From the NCBI RefSeq assembly GCF_003259175.1, contig NZ_QGOK01000010.1, positions 124,001 to 188,000 of the forward strand: a stretch of DNA of 64,000 nt. Direction: 5' to 3'. Under the pieces are notes generated by a model. The model had not been told where the DNA came from and ran no database searches. It saw nothing but the letters and a program-made list of their open reading frames with translations. Shown here in pieces: positions 1 through 8,460 of the stretch. Source of the DNA: Marinomonas shanghaiensis (GTDB lineage Bacteria > Pseudomonadota > Gammaproteobacteria > Pseudomonadales > Marinomonadaceae). How positions within the stretch are numbered: position 1 is the first letter of the stretch; each line of letters begins with the position of its first letter. The position numbers and the translations under genes were made by a program.

Positions 1-1235
1 GTGAGTGTCTCAACTTGATCATGGCGCTGAAAGTGGAGCAACCAATTCCCCTGTGCGACGGCTTCCGAAAGTACGTCCGATAAACTAGCAGTATCATTCA
101 AGATCAAATTTTTAAGCGGGCGCCTCATCGTCTGAATACGCGCCAGTTCATCCAGCGGTATTGGTTGCTCTCGTAGCCGTTCTATTTGAGCGATAAGTTC
201 TTGCTGAACAATCAGCGGTGATTGACCTTGCGCTAGTACCACTCCAATTATCACTTGCCCACCTTGCCGAAAAAATTGAGGAATAGCAAAAACGGATTGA
301 GCTTTTCCTGAGACAACAAGTGATTGATAAAGCCGCCCATGAGGCTCACCAGCCAACATTTCGGCAAGTACAACTAATGCGGTGTTACGCTCATCCTGAC
401 TAGGTGGTAACTCATAACTCAAGGCCAATATGTTCAGTCCCCCCTGCTGAACTTGAATAGTACTGTCTGTATTTTTCGAAGGCGTATGTTTGATGTTATG
501 GATAGCATGAGCAGAAGGCTTAATCTTCGCGAATCGATCATTCACGGATGAAAGAGCTTGATCTAAATCAAAACCACCAGTTAACACAAGTACGGCATTA
601 TTAGGGTGGTAATAGTCGGCATGAAATTGACGTAGATCTTGAAGCGTAATTGCTCGCAACTCATCATAGTTACCAAGAACGGGACGTCCGTACCCTTTTC
701 CATCCCATGCTGTCGCAAGCAATTGTTGATTGAAGAAGCCTAATGGATCATTTTGTGCTCGAGTAATCTCTTGGCGAACCACTTCGACTTCGGCACTCAT
801 ATCCGATTCTGAAAAAACGGGAGCCACCATACGCTCGGCTTCAAGCTCTAACAGAAAATCCAACTTACTCTGATCTGCATGGAACATAGCGGAATAGCGA
901 GTACGATCAAAACTGGTTGTAGCATTAAACTGAATACCTTGCTCTTGCAAATCAGCCAGAAGCTGTGGCCCTGTGCGCTGCGTTGTCCCCTTAAACATCA
1001 TATGCTCAAGTAAATGCGCTGTGCCAGGAGCGCTTTCTGGGTCAGCTAAACTCCCTGTCAAATATACAAGGTCAACATGAATGACTTTTTTCTCAGCATC
1101 GGGAGACAGCAAAATGGTCATACCATTTTCTAGTCTATACTCGTCAATCCCCTCCCAACTTTTCATCAGTTCAGGCAATGCTTTTGCTTGAACGGAGACA
1201 AACACTAATAAAATAAAAACCATATACCGCAACAT
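1..1235 (-). CDS. M16-family zinc peptidase, secreted, 3' part outside the window
   Basis: This gene starts at ATG 1235, preceded by AAGGA at good distance, and stays open to the window edge, so only about 411 N-terminal residues are visible. Residues 1-19 form a signal peptide ending in AKA, which predicts a periplasmic or envelope enzyme. The inverted zinc motif HxxEH is seen at residues 74-78 (HLLEH), and the third-ligand region VRQEITRAQNDP lies about 75-80 residues later, as expected for an active M16 (pitrilysin/PqqF-like) subunit. It begins 21 bases after the C39 exporter gene ends, on the same strand, so co-transcription with the microcin cluster is plausible. A processing or housekeeping role cannot be told apart from sequence alone. 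Confidence 0.88.
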   Translation of the reverse strand, partial: MLRYMVFILLVFVSVQAKALPELMKSWEGIDEYRLENGMTILLSPDAEKKVIHVDLVYLTGSLADPESAPGTAHLLEHMMFKGTTQRTGPQLLADLQEQGIQFNATTSFDRTRYSAMFHADQSKLDFLLELEAERMVAPVFSESDMSAEVEVVRQEITRAQNDPLGFFNQQLLATAWDGKGYGRPVLGNYDELRAITLQDLRQFHADYYHPNNAVLVLTGGFDLDQALSSVNDRFAKIKPSAHAIHNIKHTPSKNTDSTIQVQQGGLNILALSYELPPSQDERNTALVVLAEMLAGEPHGRLYQSLVVSGKAQSVFAIPQFFRQGGQVIIGVVLAQGQSPLIVQQELIAQIERLREQPIPLDELARIQTMRRPLKNLILNDTASLSDVLSEAVAQGNWLLHFQRHDQVETL

Positions 1236-1256
1236 TGATCTGTCCTTAATTAGAAA

Positions 1257-3341
1257 TCATGCAACTTCGTCTGTGTCTAAACGAATGTCTTCTGTTATCT
1301 TTCCTTGTTCAAGATGAATTATCCGAGAAACCATAGCAACCGTTTCTCTACGGTGAGCAATAACGACTCGCGTCATGGACAGTGATTTTAAATTACTGAC
1401 CACATGTTGTTCGCCATGCAAATCTAAATGGCTGGTGGCTTCATCTAACGCCAAAATACTAGGTTGCTTATACAAGGCTCTTGCTAATAACAGCCGCTGC
1501 TTTTGACCACCGGACAAACCACTTCCCATTTCAGCCACTAACGTCTGATAGCCCATTGGCATATTTATAATCGCTTTATGAATATTGGCCTGCTGTGCAG
1601 CCGTTTCAATCCGCTCTTGCGTTGCGCCAGCCTCGAAACAAGCAATATTTTCAGCAAGAGAACCCGCCATGAGCTGATCATCCTGCATCACTACACCAAC
1701 CATATTCCTTAAAGCCGTTGGTCCCAGCTGACGAATAGAGGTACCACCAATGCGAATATCACCCTCTGTTGGTTCTAACAGGCCCAACATAAGCTTAAAT
1801 AAAGTAGATTTGCCGCAGCCAGAACGGCCGACTAAGGCAATAGAATCACCCGCTTCAATGGTGAATGATAGATCCTTGATGACCCAACGCTCTCCATCAG
1901 CATATCGAAAAGACACACTTTTAAACTCGATACGTGGCTCAACCCTGCTAAGGTCGGTTTCAATGGCAATATTAGGTTCCGGTGTTTCAAGAGCAATATC
2001 GGCCAAGCGCTCCCCATGCAAAGATAGCATTTTGATTTCAATCCCTAGATCAATCAGCTTACTTGCACGAGCAGTAAACTGACTTTTGTAAGCAAGAAAC
2101 GCAAGTAGCATGCCTAAGGTTAACGTATTTCCTAAAACCGCCAATCCACCGACATACAAAAGCACCATGCCCTCCAAGCCAAAAATCAGCGTATTGAGAC
2201 CACCAAACACCAGTAACATTTTTTGGGTTTTAAGGTCTCGATTCTGTACATCTGTCAGTAAATTTTGCCAAGTAGCTAGTCGTAAAGGCGTTGAGTTAAA
2301 AAGCTTAAGCGGTTGTACCGCTCGAATAGTTTCTAAAAAATACGCATTTTCTCTTGTCGCGAGAACGATACGTTCTTCCATAGCATTTCGTAGGGGAGCA
2401 TAAAAAGCCCAACGAAGAAGTACATACAAAGCAACCGCTGTCAGAACAATCACAGTCAACATTTTACTGTAGAGTGTCATCAGAGTGAGCGTGATCAAGG
2501 CAACCAACGCATCAAGCAAAATAGTCACAGCGCCATTTGTAAGAACCGCACGAATAGCATCTAAAGATTGAAAGCGAGCTGTAATATCACCCAAATGCCG
2601 TTTCTCGAAAAAAGACCAAGGCAGTCTCAATAAATGGTGAAAAAAATTGCTGGTCCACTGCAACGTCAGCTGTTGATTTAGCCTTAACCCCATCCAGCCC
2701 CGCGCCATACGTAAGACAAAGTCAATAACCAACAAGAGGCAACCACCTATTACTACCAGTAGTAATAGATCATAATCAGCCGAAACCAATGCATGATCCA
2801 CAACCCATTGCATAACTTGTGGCGATAGCAGAGCGACAACTTCTAGAGCTAAAGCAAGCATAAGGATATTTACCAGAGCTCGTTTTAGACCAAGAATACG
2901 TCCCGTTAATTCACGAAGCCGTAAACGAGGCTTCTTCTCTGCTGGTAGGAACCTTGCACTTGGTGTCAGCTCTAAAGCAACACCAGTAAAGCAACGGGAC
3001 ACATCATCCATGGTTAATGTCCTTCGCCCCACTGCAGGGTCAAGAATAGTCACCTTCTGAGCACCCACCTTTTCTAACACCACAAAGTGATTCAAGCTCC
3101 AATGTAGGATGCAAGGCAGACGAAGCTGCTTCAATTCATCTAATTCCAACCGAACTGGACGACTGGAAAAATCTAATGACTGCGCATAGTGAAGAATTTG
3201 CGGAAGACTGGTACCTTTGACCGAGATAGAAAAGCGCCGCCGTAGTGTTGCAAGATCTAAGTGCGACCCATAAGCACTGGCAAGCATTACAAGACAAGCA
3301 AGTCCGCATTCATGGCTTTCTGATTGAAGAATAACTTTCAT
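1257..3341 (-). CDS. Bacteriocin/microcin exporter: ABC transporter with N-terminal C39 peptidase (CvaB-like)
   Basis: The 694-residue protein has the full layout of a peptidase-containing ABC transporter. Residues 1-130 are a C39 cysteine peptidase with Gln6, catalytic Cys12 (HECGLAC), His85 (LNHFVVL) and Asp101 (DPAVG), all present. Residues about 160-440 form the membrane domain, and the ATPase follows with Walker A GRSGCGKST near 503, signature LSGGQKQR near 608 and Walker B SILALDEATS near 630. Family knowledge: such proteins cut double-glycine leaders and export the mature peptide with an HlyD-type adaptor and TolC. Both the adaptor (5731-7020) and glycine-rich precursor genes lie just upstream. 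The start is four bases after the cupin gene stop, indicating tight coupling. Confidence 0.93.
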   Translation of the reverse strand: MKVILQSESHECGLACLVMLASAYGSHLDLATLRRRFSISVKGTSLPQILHYAQSLDFSSRPVRLELDELKQLRLPCILHWSLNHFVVLEKVGAQKVTILDPAVGRRTLTMDDVSRCFTGVALELTPSARFLPAEKKPRLRLRELTGRILGLKRALVNILMLALALEVVALLSPQVMQWVVDHALVSADYDLLLLVVIGGCLLLVIDFVLRMARGWMGLRLNQQLTLQWTSNFFHHLLRLPWSFFEKRHLGDITARFQSLDAIRAVLTNGAVTILLDALVALITLTLMTLYSKMLTVIVLTAVALYVLLRWAFYAPLRNAMEERIVLATRENAYFLETIRAVQPLKLFNSTPLRLATWQNLLTDVQNRDLKTQKMLLVFGGLNTLIFGLEGMVLLYVGGLAVLGNTLTLGMLLAFLAYKSQFTARASKLIDLGIEIKMLSLHGERLADIALETPEPNIAIETDLSRVEPRIEFKSVSFRYADGERWVIKDLSFTIEAGDSIALVGRSGCGKSTLFKLMLGLLEPTEGDIRIGGTSIRQLGPTALRNMVGVVMQDDQLMAGSLAENIACFEAGATQERIETAAQQANIHKAIINMPMGYQTLVAEMGSGLSGGQKQRLLLARALYKQPSILALDEATSHLDLHGEQHVVSNLKSLSMTRVVIAHRRETVAMVSRIIHLEQGKITEDIRLDTDEVA

Positions 3342-3345
3342 TTCA

Positions 3346-4548
3346 TCAAACCATATTCAAGGCTGTATTCTTTTCTTCCAATCCAATGGCCACACTGTCA
3401 GAACCTGAAATCAGCTCTAGTACATCATTTAGTGCAAGCTGAAATAACAACTCGTGGAGTTTGTCACTAGGGTAGCTTGAGAATACAAATAGAACATCGC
3501 TAACAGTACAAGCCTGATGCTTATTTATATAATCAATAAGCCCCTGACTAATCTCATCTAAATTTATTTTGTTACCATTCACTACCACAAAGTCATTAGA
3601 GAACGAATAGAGAAAATTCACATTAAGCCGAATTTTTTGAGTCACTTCCAATTGATTTATTTTTCCATTGGCAAGGGTACTAAGTGATATCGGTGAATCA
3701 ACTCGATGTTGCCCTATATAGTCTGCCATAAACTGCTCATAAGTCGCCTCATCAGACATTAACGATGCAAACTCCTTTCCAAATCGCTCTAATGATTCTT
3801 TACTTTCTTGGAATCCATGTAAATTATGGCGACCATCCACTATATTAGGGGCCTTCTGCACGAGCCAACGAATATAATCAAAACCCGTTGGCGCGAAGGT
3901 TCCAACAGCCAAATGAAACGTTTCTTCTCCAATAGGAATCGGATTATGCCACCAGCCTCGAGGTACATATAAAATATCGCCCTCTTCAAGCACGACATCT
4001 AAATAAACCTTTTCCGGCTCCTCAGCATCAGGCATATCTTTCGTTTGCTGCATATACAAAGGGAGTTCAAAGGTTGGTTCTTTTAAAATCCAACGTTTAC
4101 GGCCTTTTAACTGAACAGCAAAAACATCTCGAGTATCCCAATGGCAACGATAAGAAGGCTTAGCACTAAATGCAGCATAACCACTGGTAATGACCTGTGC
4201 TTGAGCGAAGTTAGCTATTTGTCGAGAAATATTGCTTATAAAGGGCTCATTACGGATACGATTATAAACTAAGGTTGCACCTTTTCTCATATAATCATAA
4301 ATAACAGGTTTTATATAACGATATTCAACTCGCCCTACATTTAAATAGGATTCCAAATATTCAGACTTTAGCACCTCATGACCATTCATCAATTTAAAAC
4401 TAGGGTCGGATGCATCAGCCCGCTCATATATTTCACTAATATCTTTCCAGGACAACCCAATATCAGACATGACACTTTTAAAAAGAAAAGGTTTTTTATA
4501 AAGGTGGTTAGAAATAAAATTCTCTCTATATATATCGAACAAAATCAA
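3346..4548 (-). CDS. JmjC/cupin-4 family oxygenase-like protein in the microcin cluster
   Basis: The 400-residue protein carries the double-stranded beta-helix iron site of the cupin-4/JmjC group: His136 and Asp138 in CHWDTRD, and His201 in RGWWHNP. The domain order (N-terminal cap, jelly roll at about 110-220, C-terminal helical/winged part) resembles the ribosomal-protein arginyl hydroxylase RoxA/YcfD. Proteins of this fold are 2-oxoglutarate and iron dependent hydroxylases acting on proteins or peptides. The gene lies between microcin-like peptide genes and the C39 exporter, so peptide modification is my inference, not proven. No ATG is available: the start is TTG at 4548, and TTG 4542 is better spaced from the AAGGA site. 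Confidence 0.82.
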   Translation of the reverse strand: MILFDIYRENFISNHLYKKPFLFKSVMSDIGLSWKDISEIYERADASDPSFKLMNGHEVLKSEYLESYLNVGRVEYRYIKPVIYDYMRKGATLVYNRIRNEPFISNISRQIANFAQAQVITSGYAAFSAKPSYRCHWDTRDVFAVQLKGRKRWILKEPTFELPLYMQQTKDMPDAEEPEKVYLDVVLEEGDILYVPRGWWHNPIPIGEETFHLAVGTFAPTGFDYIRWLVQKAPNIVDGRHNLHGFQESKESLERFGKEFASLMSDEATYEQFMADYIGQHRVDSPISLSTLANGKINQLEVTQKIRLNVNFLYSFSNDFVVVNGNKINLDEISQGLIDYINKHQACTVSDVLFVFSSYPSDKLHELLFQLALNDVLELISGSDSVAIGLEEKNTALNMV

Positions 4549-4582
4549 AATCCTTTTAAGATCAATAATAAAATAATACTAA

Positions 4583-4753
4583 TTATAGTTTGTACCACTT
4601 AAAACAATAATCTGAGCCATCGACCGCATTACCTGCCGAACCTCCCGCAATAGAAGAGAGTACTGTTGTTCGAAGAATGTGTGGAGATAGAGTGCCTGCC
4701 AAAGCCGCGGTACCACCAATAACTGCAGCTATAGCAGCTCTTTGCGCTGTTGG
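4583..4753 (-). pseudogene. Remnant of a second glycine-rich microcin-like precursor
   Basis: The open frame after a TAG at 4754-4756 has no start codon and encodes 56 residues beginning PTAQRAAIAAVIGG and ending DGSDYCFKWYKL before a TAG at 4583. It is rich in Gly and Ala with GG pairs (VIGGTAALAG, SIAGGSAGNA), as in colicin V-type peptides. The tail shares DGSDY with the better preserved precursor at 5163-5407. No double-glycine leader is found in any upstream frame, so the 5' end appears lost. It lies 35 bases before the oxygenase gene, on the same strand. Confidence 0.5.
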
Positions 4754-4920
4754 CTAACTATCTTGAATTAAATTAACTATTAGATAACCAGCATAAACTA
4801 CTACTGCTTTAAATATCAGCACAATAAAAATAAAAAAGAGCTAGTAAAACACAATAAATATTAAAATAGATTAAACATAAAAATTATAATAAAGCCCTAT
4901 ACCATAACCATTAATAAAAA
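4754..4920 (-). other. AT-rich stretch with broken hydrophobic frames
   Basis: Two short frames without usual starts encode hydrophobic segments, one reading YCVLLALFYFY and the next VVVYAGYLIVNLIQDS before a stop. Joined by single-base shifts they would give a small protein with two membrane segments, like the intact ORF just upstream (4946-5122). This could be the decayed immunity gene of the second precursor. Very AT-rich DNA yields such residues by chance, so confidence is low. Confidence 0.2.
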
Positions 4921-4945
4921 ACCCCAATTAAAAACAATAAAAATC

Positions 4946-5122
4946 TCAATTTAATTCATTTTTATACTTATAAAACTCTCTATAAATAATTATAGATATC
5001 AACATACTCTGAGTTGATATAACCAAATCTTTTGACTCTCCTAAATATAAAAAATAAAATGAGGAGGAAGCTGAAAAAAACACAAAAAAACCAAACAAAT
5101 ATATTAAAAATCTTAAAAACAT
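4946..5122 (-). CDS. Small two-segment membrane protein, candidate microcin immunity protein
   Basis: A 58-residue frame starts at ATG 5122 with AAGAGG seven bases upstream and ends at TGA 4946. Residues 2-27 are a strongly hydrophobic segment (FLRFLIYLFGFFVFF), a short polar turn GESKDL follows, and residues about 36-47 form a second weaker hydrophobic stretch before a charged tail YREFYKYKNELN. It starts 40 bases after the end of the microcin-like precursor, on the same strand, the position normally held by the cognate immunity gene in class II microcin operons (for example Cvi for microcin V, also a small two-segment membrane protein). I do not recognise direct homology; the role is inferred from size, topology and place. 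Confidence 0.6.
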   Translation of the reverse strand: MFLRFLIYLFGFFVFFSASSSFYFLYLGESKDLVISTQSMLISIIIYREFYKYKNELN

Positions 5123-5162
5123 GCCATTACCTCTTATAAATTCTAGAGAGAATTAATTGAAA

Positions 5163-5407
5163 TCAATAACCTGTTCCATCAGAATAATCTGATCCATCTT
5201 GATACCAGTCATATACACCAGCAGCAAGGCCAATCGCACCTCCAACAACAGCCCCTATAATTCCGGCTCTAGACCCAATAGCTGCCCCCTTAAAACCGAT
5301 CCTGCAACTGCACCAGCTCCGCCGGCCGTAATTGTAGCGTTTACTGTATCAATAGCATTCCCTGAACCAGAAACCAGATCTAATTCACTTATTGTCAACT
5401 CTCTCAT
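5163..5407 (-). pseudogene. Microcin V-like precursor peptide, interrupted by a one-base frameshift
   Basis: The frame starts at ATG 5407 with GAGG seven bases upstream. The first residues MRELTISELDLVSGSG closely match the double-glycine-type leader of microcin V (MRTLTLNELDSVSGG), the substrate class of C39 exporters. The core is Gly/Ala rich (TAGGAGAVAGSV). At 5287-5294 a run of four T, two A and five G on the coding strand shifts the frame: as written, translation ends at 5255 after 50 residues. One added base restores a frame reading GAAIGSRAGIIGAVVGG and ending DGSDYSDGTGY at 5163, a peptide of about 81 residues. It may be a true mutation, a recoding site, or a homopolymer sequencing error. 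Confidence 0.7.
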
Positions 5408-5481
5408 AAATAACCTCTAAAAAATTATCGATTTTCATAAATTTAAAACATTATTTATACTATAAAATCTAAATTTAAAAT

Positions 5482-5505
5482 AAAACCCTACAGATGTAGG
5501 GTTTT
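5482..5505 (-). terminator. Hairpin terminator after the LuxR-type regulator
   Basis: The 11-bp perfect stem AAAACCCTACA/TGTAGGGTTTT has a two-base spacer at its centre and is followed on the minus strand by ATTTTAAATTT. It overlaps the stop codon of the regulator gene, separating it from the precursor gene. Confidence 0.65.
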
Positions 5506-5707
5506 AAAATTCACCACTACCCATATTTTCACAGTAATAAATTGATACCAGCTGCTGTCTAGATGAAACCTGCTTCTTTCGAAGTAATGAGGATACATGG
5601 TCTCTCACTGTGAAATGACTGATATTAAGCTCCGAAGCAATTTTCTTATTGCTCTTCCCCTCTGCCAAAACTCGTAGAACTTCCTGCTCTCGATTTGTTA
5701 ATTGCAT
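5504..5707 (-). CDS. Stand-alone LuxR/GerE-type HTH regulator
   Basis: The 67-residue protein is almost only a GerE DNA-binding domain: LTNREQEVLRVLAEGKSNKK, then IASELNISHFTVRDHVSSLLRKK, with the four-helix pattern intact. There is no receiver or ligand domain. It starts at ATG 5707 with AAAGG eight bases upstream, 23 bases after the HlyD-like gene, and is followed by its own hairpin terminator and then the precursor gene. Placement between adaptor and precursor suggests control of microcin production, which is inference. Solo GerE-domain proteins of this size are known regulators in several families. Confidence 0.85.
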   Translation of the reverse strand: MQLTNREQEVLRVLAEGKSNKKIASELNISHFTVRDHVSSLLRKKQVSSRQQLVSIYYCENMGSGEF

Positions 5708-5730
5708 AATGTTAACCTTTCTTGTCTAAA

Positions 5731-7020
5731 CTATATTTTTCGTACTATTGAATAAATAGGATCGAGAATCCACTCGTAGATTCTACGTGTGTCCTGTTGA
5801 ACATCAGCTTCAAGCTGCATACCTGGGAGTAACGGTTGAGAACCGCCATGATGTTGGGAGTTTATTGCCACAGTAACTTTATAAAAGTTCTGCGCTTGAT
5901 TTTGATTGACAACCGTATTCTGTAGAATACTAGCAATATGTGTGGGGAGTTCTTGAAGTGAATATGGACTGCTTGCAATACTCGTAATGCGTCCTTGCGC
6001 CATGCCAAATTTCTGATATGGATAGGCAGTGTAACGAAGCGAAACATTTTGACCAATGGCTATAAAACCTACCTGACTGGGCGTAATGTATAGATGAGCT
6101 TGCAGCTTACTATTCTGAGGTACGAGACTGGTCATTAAAGTATTGATCGTGACTTGCTGACCTGCTTGAACATTTAAACCTGTCACTTTTCCACTAAAAG
6201 GTGCTTGGACAATTTGCTTTGAACGTACATTGTTTTCAGCTATTTCTTGCTGTAATAACGCTAATTTTTGCTCAGCCTCCGTCATCTGACGTTGATATTG
6301 CTCTTCTTGATCTTGACGTTGTGCTATTAGCTCTAAACGATTATTTTCTAAACTGCTTTGACTACGTATGAGAGATTGCTTTTGGCTAGCTAAAACCAAT
6401 AACTCAGCCTCAGCATCCTGTAATTCAAAATCAGCAATATGACTCTGATCACGTAATATTTGCAAACGATCGAGATTTTTTTCCGCGAGCCTCTCTCTTT
6501 GCCTTAATAAATTAATTTCTGTTTCAAATTGCGCTTTTCCAATCTCGATCGATGACAGCCGAAGATTCAATAAATTTTTCTGTCGAGCAAATCTCACACT
6601 GGCTTGCTCTTTTTCCTGCCTTATCAAAGACTCTCTCAACGCTAGCTTTGCCGCTAAAAGACTCTGTAACTCACCAGCACTGGAAATACGCTCATCCGAT
6701 ACCGTTAATAAAGAATCACCTGATTTAACAAATTGGCCCTCTCTGACGCTTACATCTACCACTTGGCCTTGTGTAGGAGCAAGAATCCTCAGCACTCCTT
6801 GGTTTGGAGCCAAAATACCTGAAGCACTCACTTTTTGAGTATGGGTGCCAAAGAATATAAACGCTACAACAAGGATCGCCAGAAAGAGAGCAATAAAAGC
6901 AATCCATGTATAGTTCGCAGGCTGGTGAATAAGCACTTGCCCCATATGAGAATGGTGCTTCTCACGCAAAGCTTCTTGCCTAAATAGAGTTGAGCTAGGT
7001 TGGTTCGTTGTTTTTTCCAT
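5731..7020 (-). CDS. HlyD-family membrane fusion protein (CvaA-like export adaptor)
   Basis: From ATG 7020 the protein has 429 residues: a short cytoplasmic tail with FRQEALREKH (a motif also near the N-terminus of CvaA), one membrane segment at about 38-57, a first lipoyl-like half near 85-105 (APTQGQVVDVSVREGQFVKS), a long coiled coil at about 115-265, the second half (APFSGKVTGLNVQAGQQV) and a beta-barrel domain. This is the adaptor that links a C39 ABC exporter to TolC. An upstream in-frame TTG at 7050 would add ten residues, but ATG 7020 is better. It opens the microcin operon on the minus strand. Confidence 0.9.
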   Translation of the reverse strand: MEKTTNQPSSTLFRQEALREKHHSHMGQVLIHQPANYTWIAFIALFLAILVVAFIFFGTHTQKVSASGILAPNQGVLRILAPTQGQVVDVSVREGQFVKSGDSLLTVSDERISSAGELQSLLAAKLALRESLIRQEKEQASVRFARQKNLLNLRLSSIEIGKAQFETEINLLRQRERLAEKNLDRLQILRDQSHIADFELQDAEAELLVLASQKQSLIRSQSSLENNRLELIAQRQDQEEQYQRQMTEAEQKLALLQQEIAENNVRSKQIVQAPFSGKVTGLNVQAGQQVTINTLMTSLVPQNSKLQAHLYITPSQVGFIAIGQNVSLRYTAYPYQKFGMAQGRITSIASSPYSLQELPTHIASILQNTVVNQNQAQNFYKVTVAINSQHHGGSQPLLPGMQLEADVQQDTRRIYEWILDPIYSIVRKI

Positions 7021-7143
7021 AAAACCTACATTCTGATGACATCCTATCAATCAGCCTATTTTTACATAAAAAAAGCGATAACGAAACTCATTGCCATTTA
7101 GATAATCAAACAGTGTAGAAAAGCGCTCAACTTTAGGACAAAG

Positions 7144-8349
7144 CTAAACCTTTTCGATCGTTAATTCATTCATAGCGCTTTTTTGTCGAATCAAGCTGAC
7201 GCCCGCCAACACAACAAAACCAAGTACAAACCAAGACCCAATGATAACCCCGGTCCAACCATCCGCTTGCCAGAAAGGATCAAGATAAAAGCCACCAAGA
7301 CTGGCACCTAAGTAGTAAAACACTAGATACAAAGACGATGCACTGGCTTTGGCGTGTGTGGCATTACGACTGACAAAACCGCTGGCCGTGGAATGGCATA
7401 AAAAGAAACCAAAGCTATTGATCAATAAGCCTAAGATGATTGCTAGTAAAGAATCACCAAGGGTCACTAACGAGCCAAACATGAAAATACAGGTGCCTAG
7501 CACCATAATATTCGGCTGGCTCCAGCGCTTGGCAAGCTTGCCTGAAATCGCCGAACCCAAGGTGCCCGACAAGTACGTTAAGAAAAGCAAGCCAACGTAT
7601 TTAGCGGTTAAGTTATAAGGCGAAGCTTCCAAAACGAAGGTCACGTAGCTGTATTGATTGATAAAAATGAAAAAACTGAAGCCACCGATTAAATAACAAG
7701 TCAGCAAACGGCGATTCTGTAGGTGGCCTTTCATGTTCATCACTATGTGGCCGATACGCAATGGCTTTGGCTCGAAATGCTGGGATTTGGGCAATAGAAT
7801 ATAAAAAGCCAATAAACAAAATAGGCTAATGGCACTCATCACACCAAAGGTCGCTGATCGTCCCAGCCATTCACCAACAAAACCACCAATAAGACGACCA
7901 CCAATGCCACCTAACGTGTTTCCACTGATGTACAAGCCAACGGCTACCATCAAGGCTTCAGGTGTATATTCGTCTCCCAAATACGCAACCGCAATGGCTG
8001 GCAATCCAGCGAGAAAGAAACCTTGCAGAGCACGCAATGCCAGTAAGGATTCATAGTTTTGCACTAACGACAAACAAAAAGTGGTGGCCGTAATACCCAC
8101 CATGGTCATCACCATAATGCCTTTGCGACCCAAAGCGTCTGAGATTGGACCATAAAAAAGCAAGGAGATACCCAACGTCAGCGTTGTAATGGTAAAACTA
8201 CCACTGGCCTGTAGCGGGGTTATAGAAAACTCATTGGCAATCATAGGCAACAAAGGTTGCGTCACATACACATTGGCGAAAATCATAAAAGAGCCAATAA
8301 TAAGCGCCACAGTGCCTCGCCAAAAGACAGAACTACCCACTTCGATCAC
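7144..8349 (-). CDS. ynfM: MFS transporter, YnfM-like
   Basis: The protein has about 401 residues and 12 predicted membrane segments, with the MFS loop motif between segments 2 and 3 seen as GPISDALGRKG. The N-terminal part (FANVYVTQPLLPMIANEFSI) and the divergent LysR gene match the E. coli ynfM/ynfL arrangement. The substrate is unknown; the family is classed with drug/metabolite exporters. No ATG is present at the start: GTG codons at 8355 and 8349 are possible and 8349 has GGGAG seven bases upstream, so it was chosen. Confidence 0.85.
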   Translation of the reverse strand: MIEVGSSVFWRGTVALIIGSFMIFANVYVTQPLLPMIANEFSITPLQASGSFTITTLTLGISLLFYGPISDALGRKGIMVMTMVGITATTFCLSLVQNYESLLALRALQGFFLAGLPAIAVAYLGDEYTPEALMVAVGLYISGNTLGGIGGRLIGGFVGEWLGRSATFGVMSAISLFCLLAFYILLPKSQHFEPKPLRIGHIVMNMKGHLQNRRLLTCYLIGGFSFFIFINQYSYVTFVLEASPYNLTAKYVGLLFLTYLSGTLGSAISGKLAKRWSQPNIMVLGTCIFMFGSLVTLGDSLLAIILGLLINSFGFFLCHSTASGFVSRNATHAKASASSLYLVFYYLGASLGGFYLDPFWQADGWTGVIIGSWFVLGFVVLAGVSLIRQKSAMNELTIEKV

Positions 8350-8460
8350 GACCACACTCCCAACGGTAAACCAAACAAAATAACGCGTTGTTCAGCACTA
8401 TACGCCCAGCCAAATAATCAATAAAATATATCCATCTTATCCAATCCATAAGGGTTATTG

